Origin: Pseudorhodoferax sp. Leaf267
Lineage (GTDB): Bacteria; Pseudomonadota; Gammaproteobacteria; Burkholderiales; Burkholderiaceae_C
DNA length: 64,000 nucleotides
Direction of reading: 5' to 3'
NCBI RefSeq assembly: GCF_001422405.1
Contig: NZ_LMMV01000001.1
Span: 807,275 to 871,274, forward strand
A program made the position numbers and the translations under genes. Under the pieces are notes generated by a model that worked only from the letters and a program-made list of their open reading frames with translations, was not told where the DNA came from and searched no databases. This document shows, one piece after another, positions 61,475-64,000 of the stretch (its first letter is position 1; every line of letters starts with the position of its first letter).

Positions 61475-62658
61475 TGCAACTCGGCGACGCCCGCCGCGGC
61501 AAGCTGGCCGACAACATCACCGGCTTCGGCCGCACGCTGCGGCGCGCCGGTGTGCGGCTCGATGCCTCACGCATCGCGCTGGCGCAGCAGGCCGCGCTGC
61601 TGGTGGACATCGGCCGGCGCGACGACCTGGGCGCCGCGCTGGAGGCCGTGATGCTGAGCCGCGAGCAGGACCGCATCGTGTTCCGCGAGCTGTTCGACGC
61701 CTATTTCCGCAACCCGGACCTGGCCAACAAGCTGCTGGCCCAGATGCTGCCCAGCGCCGAAGGCAAGGCCGAGCCCAGCCGCCGCCGGCCGCGCGTGAAC
61801 GAGGCGCTGTCGCCGCAAAAGCCATTGGGCCAGGCGCTGGCGCCCAAGCCGCAGGACAAGGAGATCGAGTTCGACGCCGCCATGACGGCCAGCAACCTGC
61901 AGCGCCTGAAGCACGCGGACTTCAACGCCTTGTCGGCCAGCGAATACCGTCACGTCGAACGCCTGGCGCGCGACATCGCGCTGCCCATCCCCCAGGTGCC
62001 GGGCCGCCGTGTGCAACGCGGCAGCCGCGGCGCGCGGCTTGACTGGGCGCGCGTGCGGCGCGAGGCGGCGCGCACGGGCGGCGAGGTGCTGCGTTTGCCG
62101 CGGCTGCAGCGCCGGCCGCAACCGCTGCCGCTGCTGGTGCTGGTCGATGTGTCGGGCTCGATGGAGCGTTATGCGCGGCTGCTGCTGGCCTTTTTGCATG
62201 CCGCCACGCGCGGCCTGCCGCGGCGCGACGTCCACGCATTCGGCACCCAGCTGACCGACCTGACGCCGGCCTTTCGGCTCGCCGACACGGATGACATGCT
62301 GCTCGCCGCCAGCCAGGCCATCGACGATTTCGCGGGCGGCACGCAGCTGGGCGCCTCGCTGCAGACGCTGCGCCACGAGCACGCGCGCCGCCTGGTCGGC
62401 CGCCGCACGCTGGTGCTGCTGGTGACAGACGGCCTGGACACCGGCGAGCCCGCCGAGCTCGACGAGGCCCTGGCCTGGCTGCACCGCCGTTGCCGGCGCC
62501 TGCTGTGGCTGAACCCGCTGCTGCGCTTCGATGGCTATGCGCCTATTGCGCGTGGGGCCGCCGTGGTGCACCGCCACGCAGACGGCATGCTGGCGGTTCA
62601 CAATCTAAGCCGCCTCGAGGACCTGGCGCGCAGCCTCGCGCAATTGATGAAGCACTGA
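61474..62658 (+). CDS. coxE: VWA-domain protein (CoxE-like)
   Basis: 394 residues. The C-terminal von Willebrand A domain carries the metal-ion-dependent adhesion site LVLVDVSGSMERYARL near residue 225, with further loop residues in GGTQLGASLQTL and LVTDGLDTG. The arginine-rich N-terminal part matches CoxE. It acts with the MoxR ATPase as a chaperone pair for cofactor maturation. Confidence 0.88.
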   Translation: MQLGDARRGKLADNITGFGRTLRRAGVRLDASRIALAQQAALLVDIGRRDDLGAALEAVMLSREQDRIVFRELFDAYFRNPDLANKLLAQMLPSAEGKAEPSRRRPRVNEALSPQKPLGQALAPKPQDKEIEFDAAMTASNLQRLKHADFNALSASEYRHVERLARDIALPIPQVPGRRVQRGSRGARLDWARVRREAARTGGEVLRLPRLQRRPQPLPLLVLVDVSGSMERYARLLLAFLHAATRGLPRRDVHAFGTQLTDLTPAFRLADTDDMLLAASQAIDDFAGGTQLGASLQTLRHEHARRLVGRRTLVLLVTDGLDTGEPAELDEALAWLHRRCRRLLWLNPLLRFDGYAPIARGAAVVHRHADGMLAVHNLSRLEDLARSLAQLMKH

Positions 62659-62674
62659 CAACAAGGACAACACC

Positions 62675-63229
62675 ATGGAAATGCAAGGCAGCCGCCAACT
62701 CGCCGTCACCCAGCAACAGGCCTGGGACGCACTCAACGACCCCGAGGTGCTGAAGATCTGCATCCCGGGCTGCGACAAGGTCGAGCCCAGTGGCGACAAC
62801 CAGTACGCCATCGGCATGGCGCTCAAGATCGGCCCGGTGTCGGCCAAGTTCGCGGGCAAGATCAGCCTGTCCGACATCGTGGCGCCGGCCAGCTACACCA
62901 TCGGCTTCGAGGGGCAGGGCGGCGTCGCCGGCCACGGCAAGGGCACGGCCAAGGTCGCGCTCGTGCCCAACGAGGGCGGCTGCGAGCTGCAATACGGCGT
63001 GACGGCCCAGGTCGGCGGCAAGGTCGCGCAGCTGGGCCAGCGGCTGATCGACGGCGCGGCCAAGTCGCTGTCGGAAGATTTCTTCAAGCGCTTCGACAAC
63101 GAAATGCGCAAGCGCTTCCCGAGCGAGCCGGCCGAGGGCGAAGCCGAGCCTGAGCCCGAAGGCGAAGAAGCGAAGGCCGGCTGGCTGGCGCGCCTGACCG
63201 GCAAGGCCAAGAAGGCCGACAACGCCTGA
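62675..63229 (+). CDS. coxG: CoxG-like SRPBCC protein
   Basis: 184 residues. The SRPBCC/CoxG domain covers residues 1-145 (GSRQLAVTQQQAWDALNDPEVLKICIPGCD), followed by an acidic linker (EPAEGEAEPEPEGEEAK) and a short basic C-terminal helix that may associate with the membrane. In Oligotropha, CoxG anchors CO dehydrogenase to the membrane. Confidence 0.88.
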   Translation: MEMQGSRQLAVTQQQAWDALNDPEVLKICIPGCDKVEPSGDNQYAIGMALKIGPVSAKFAGKISLSDIVAPASYTIGFEGQGGVAGHGKGTAKVALVPNEGGCELQYGVTAQVGGKVAQLGQRLIDGAAKSLSEDFFKRFDNEMRKRFPSEPAEGEAEPEPEGEEAKAGWLARLTGKAKKADNA

Positions 63230-63253
63230 TACCCCAGGACCAAGGACGACGCG

Positions 63254-64000
63254 ATGGAAAACCTCGACGTGATGGTGCTGCGCACGCTGCGCGACTGGCG
63301 CCGTGCCGGCAAACGCGCGCTGCTGGCCACCGTGGTGCGCACCTGGGGCTCGTCGCCGCGGCCGGTCGGCTCCATCATGGCGCTGAACGAAGACGGCGCC
63401 GTGGTCGGCTCTGTCTCGGGCGGCTGCATCGAGGACGACCTGATCTACCGCTACACCCAGGCCTATGCGTCTGCCGCCGCCGCGCCTGCGCAGGACGCCA
63501 CGCACCGCATGCCGTCCGGCCCGCCGGCCTTCGTCAAGTACGGCATCACGGCCGACGAGGCGCACCGCTTCGGCCTGCCCTGCGGCGGCACGCTGGAACT
63601 GCTGCTGGAGCACGACCCCGATGCCGACAGCCTGGCCAGCCTCGTCACGGCATTGGAGGCCGGCCAGCTGATGCTGCGCACCGTGCGCCTGGCCGACGGC
63701 GCCGTGACCACGGCCCAGGCCGAGGCGCCCGCCGAGCTCGCGCTGGGCGATGCCGAGCTGACCAACACCTTCGGCCCCGAATACCGCATGCTGCTGATCG
63801 GCGCCGGCCCGCTGACCGAGTACCTGGCCACCATGGCGCGCTTCAGCGGCTTTGCCGTCACCGTGTGCGACCCGCGCGAGGAATACCGCGGGGCCTGGTC
63901 GGTGCCTGGCGTCACGCTGACCAGCGACATGCCCGACGACGTGGTCCATGCCTTCAAGCCCGACCGCCGCAGCTGCGTGGTGGCACTCACGCACGACCCC
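63254..64000 (+). CDS. XdhC/CoxF-family cofactor maturation protein (cut by window end)
   Basis: The first 249 codons are present. The N-terminal XdhC/CoxI domain has TWGSSPRPVGSIMAL near residue 30, SVSGGCIEDDLI near 54 and GLPCGGTLELLLEHD. The second Rossmann-like domain begins with MLLIGAGPLTEYLATMA near 178. Such proteins load the sulfurated molybdenum cofactor onto the large subunit. The C-terminus lies outside the window. Confidence 0.9.
   Translation, partial: MENLDVMVLRTLRDWRRAGKRALLATVVRTWGSSPRPVGSIMALNEDGAVVGSVSGGCIEDDLIYRYTQAYASAAAAPAQDATHRMPSGPPAFVKYGITADEAHRFGLPCGGTLELLLEHDPDADSLASLVTALEAGQLMLRTVRLADGAVTTAQAEAPAELALGDAELTNTFGPEYRMLLIGAGPLTEYLATMARFSGFAVTVCDPREEYRGAWSVPGVTLTSDMPDDVVHAFKPDRRSCVVALTHDP

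Overview
The window looks like a chromosomal segment of a GC-rich betaproteobacterium of the order Burkholderiales, most like the Comamonadaceae. This rests on the gene families (FlhDC flagellar master regulator, BPSS1780-type and DUF2242/DUF2782 proteins, several TRAP transporters), the strong GC bias at third codon positions, and an intergenic repeat type I associate with that family. I see no tRNA, rRNA, CRISPR array, insertion sequence or prophage. No gene-free stretch exceeds 300 bases.

Layout: 1-5314 is a sox thiosulfate-oxidation cluster (soxC partial, D, Y, Z, A, X, B). Its soxA is broken by an internal frameshifting deletion that removes the haem c site. 5509-11294 encodes the 2-oxoglutarate dehydrogenase complex (sucA, sucB, lpdA), followed by zapE. 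12414-17285 holds small and hypothetical genes, an M14 peptidase lipoprotein and a predicted PD-(D/E)XK-like protein. 17465-18521 is flhDC. 18528-28220 has a CBS protein, uvrD, a flippase-like protein, a ModE-like regulator with modBC, and thrB. 28275-40258 is mostly housekeeping (polA, xseB-ispA-dxs), plus dienelactone hydrolase, mercaptopyruvate sulfurtransferase, an EamA transporter and a Rieske oxygenase. 40398-44028 is a TRAP system whose binding-protein gene faces its permease genes. It is followed by an EgtB/SenA-like enzyme.

46092-55297 is the most distinctive accessory region. One minus-strand operon reads: apionate oxidoisomerase-like dehydrogenase, TRAP dctPQM, a RuBisCO-like protein, a DUF1537 four-carbon acid sugar kinase, and a GntR/FCD regulator. 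By family knowledge this resembles the oxidative D-apionate route (ApnO, OiaK, then OiaX or OiaT), here coupled to its own TRAP importer. Two further dehydrogenase genes lie next to it.

55398-64000 is a form II CO-dehydrogenase-like (xanthine dehydrogenase family) cluster: coxS, coxL, coxM, a MoxR ATPase, a VWA protein, CoxG and XdhC (cut by the window end). It is preceded by a divergent GAF-Fis regulator that lacks the usual AAA+ domain.

Four observations cut across regions. A palindromic intergenic repeat occurs three times, always between two genes of one operon (sucB/lpdA, flhD/flhC, coxL/coxM). Several genes have a -10-like hexamer ending 7-8 nt before the start codon, which suggests leaderless mRNAs. 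A TAGG/CCTA-type palindrome lies upstream of flhD. An AGGTCA half-site array lies upstream of the apionate-type operon.
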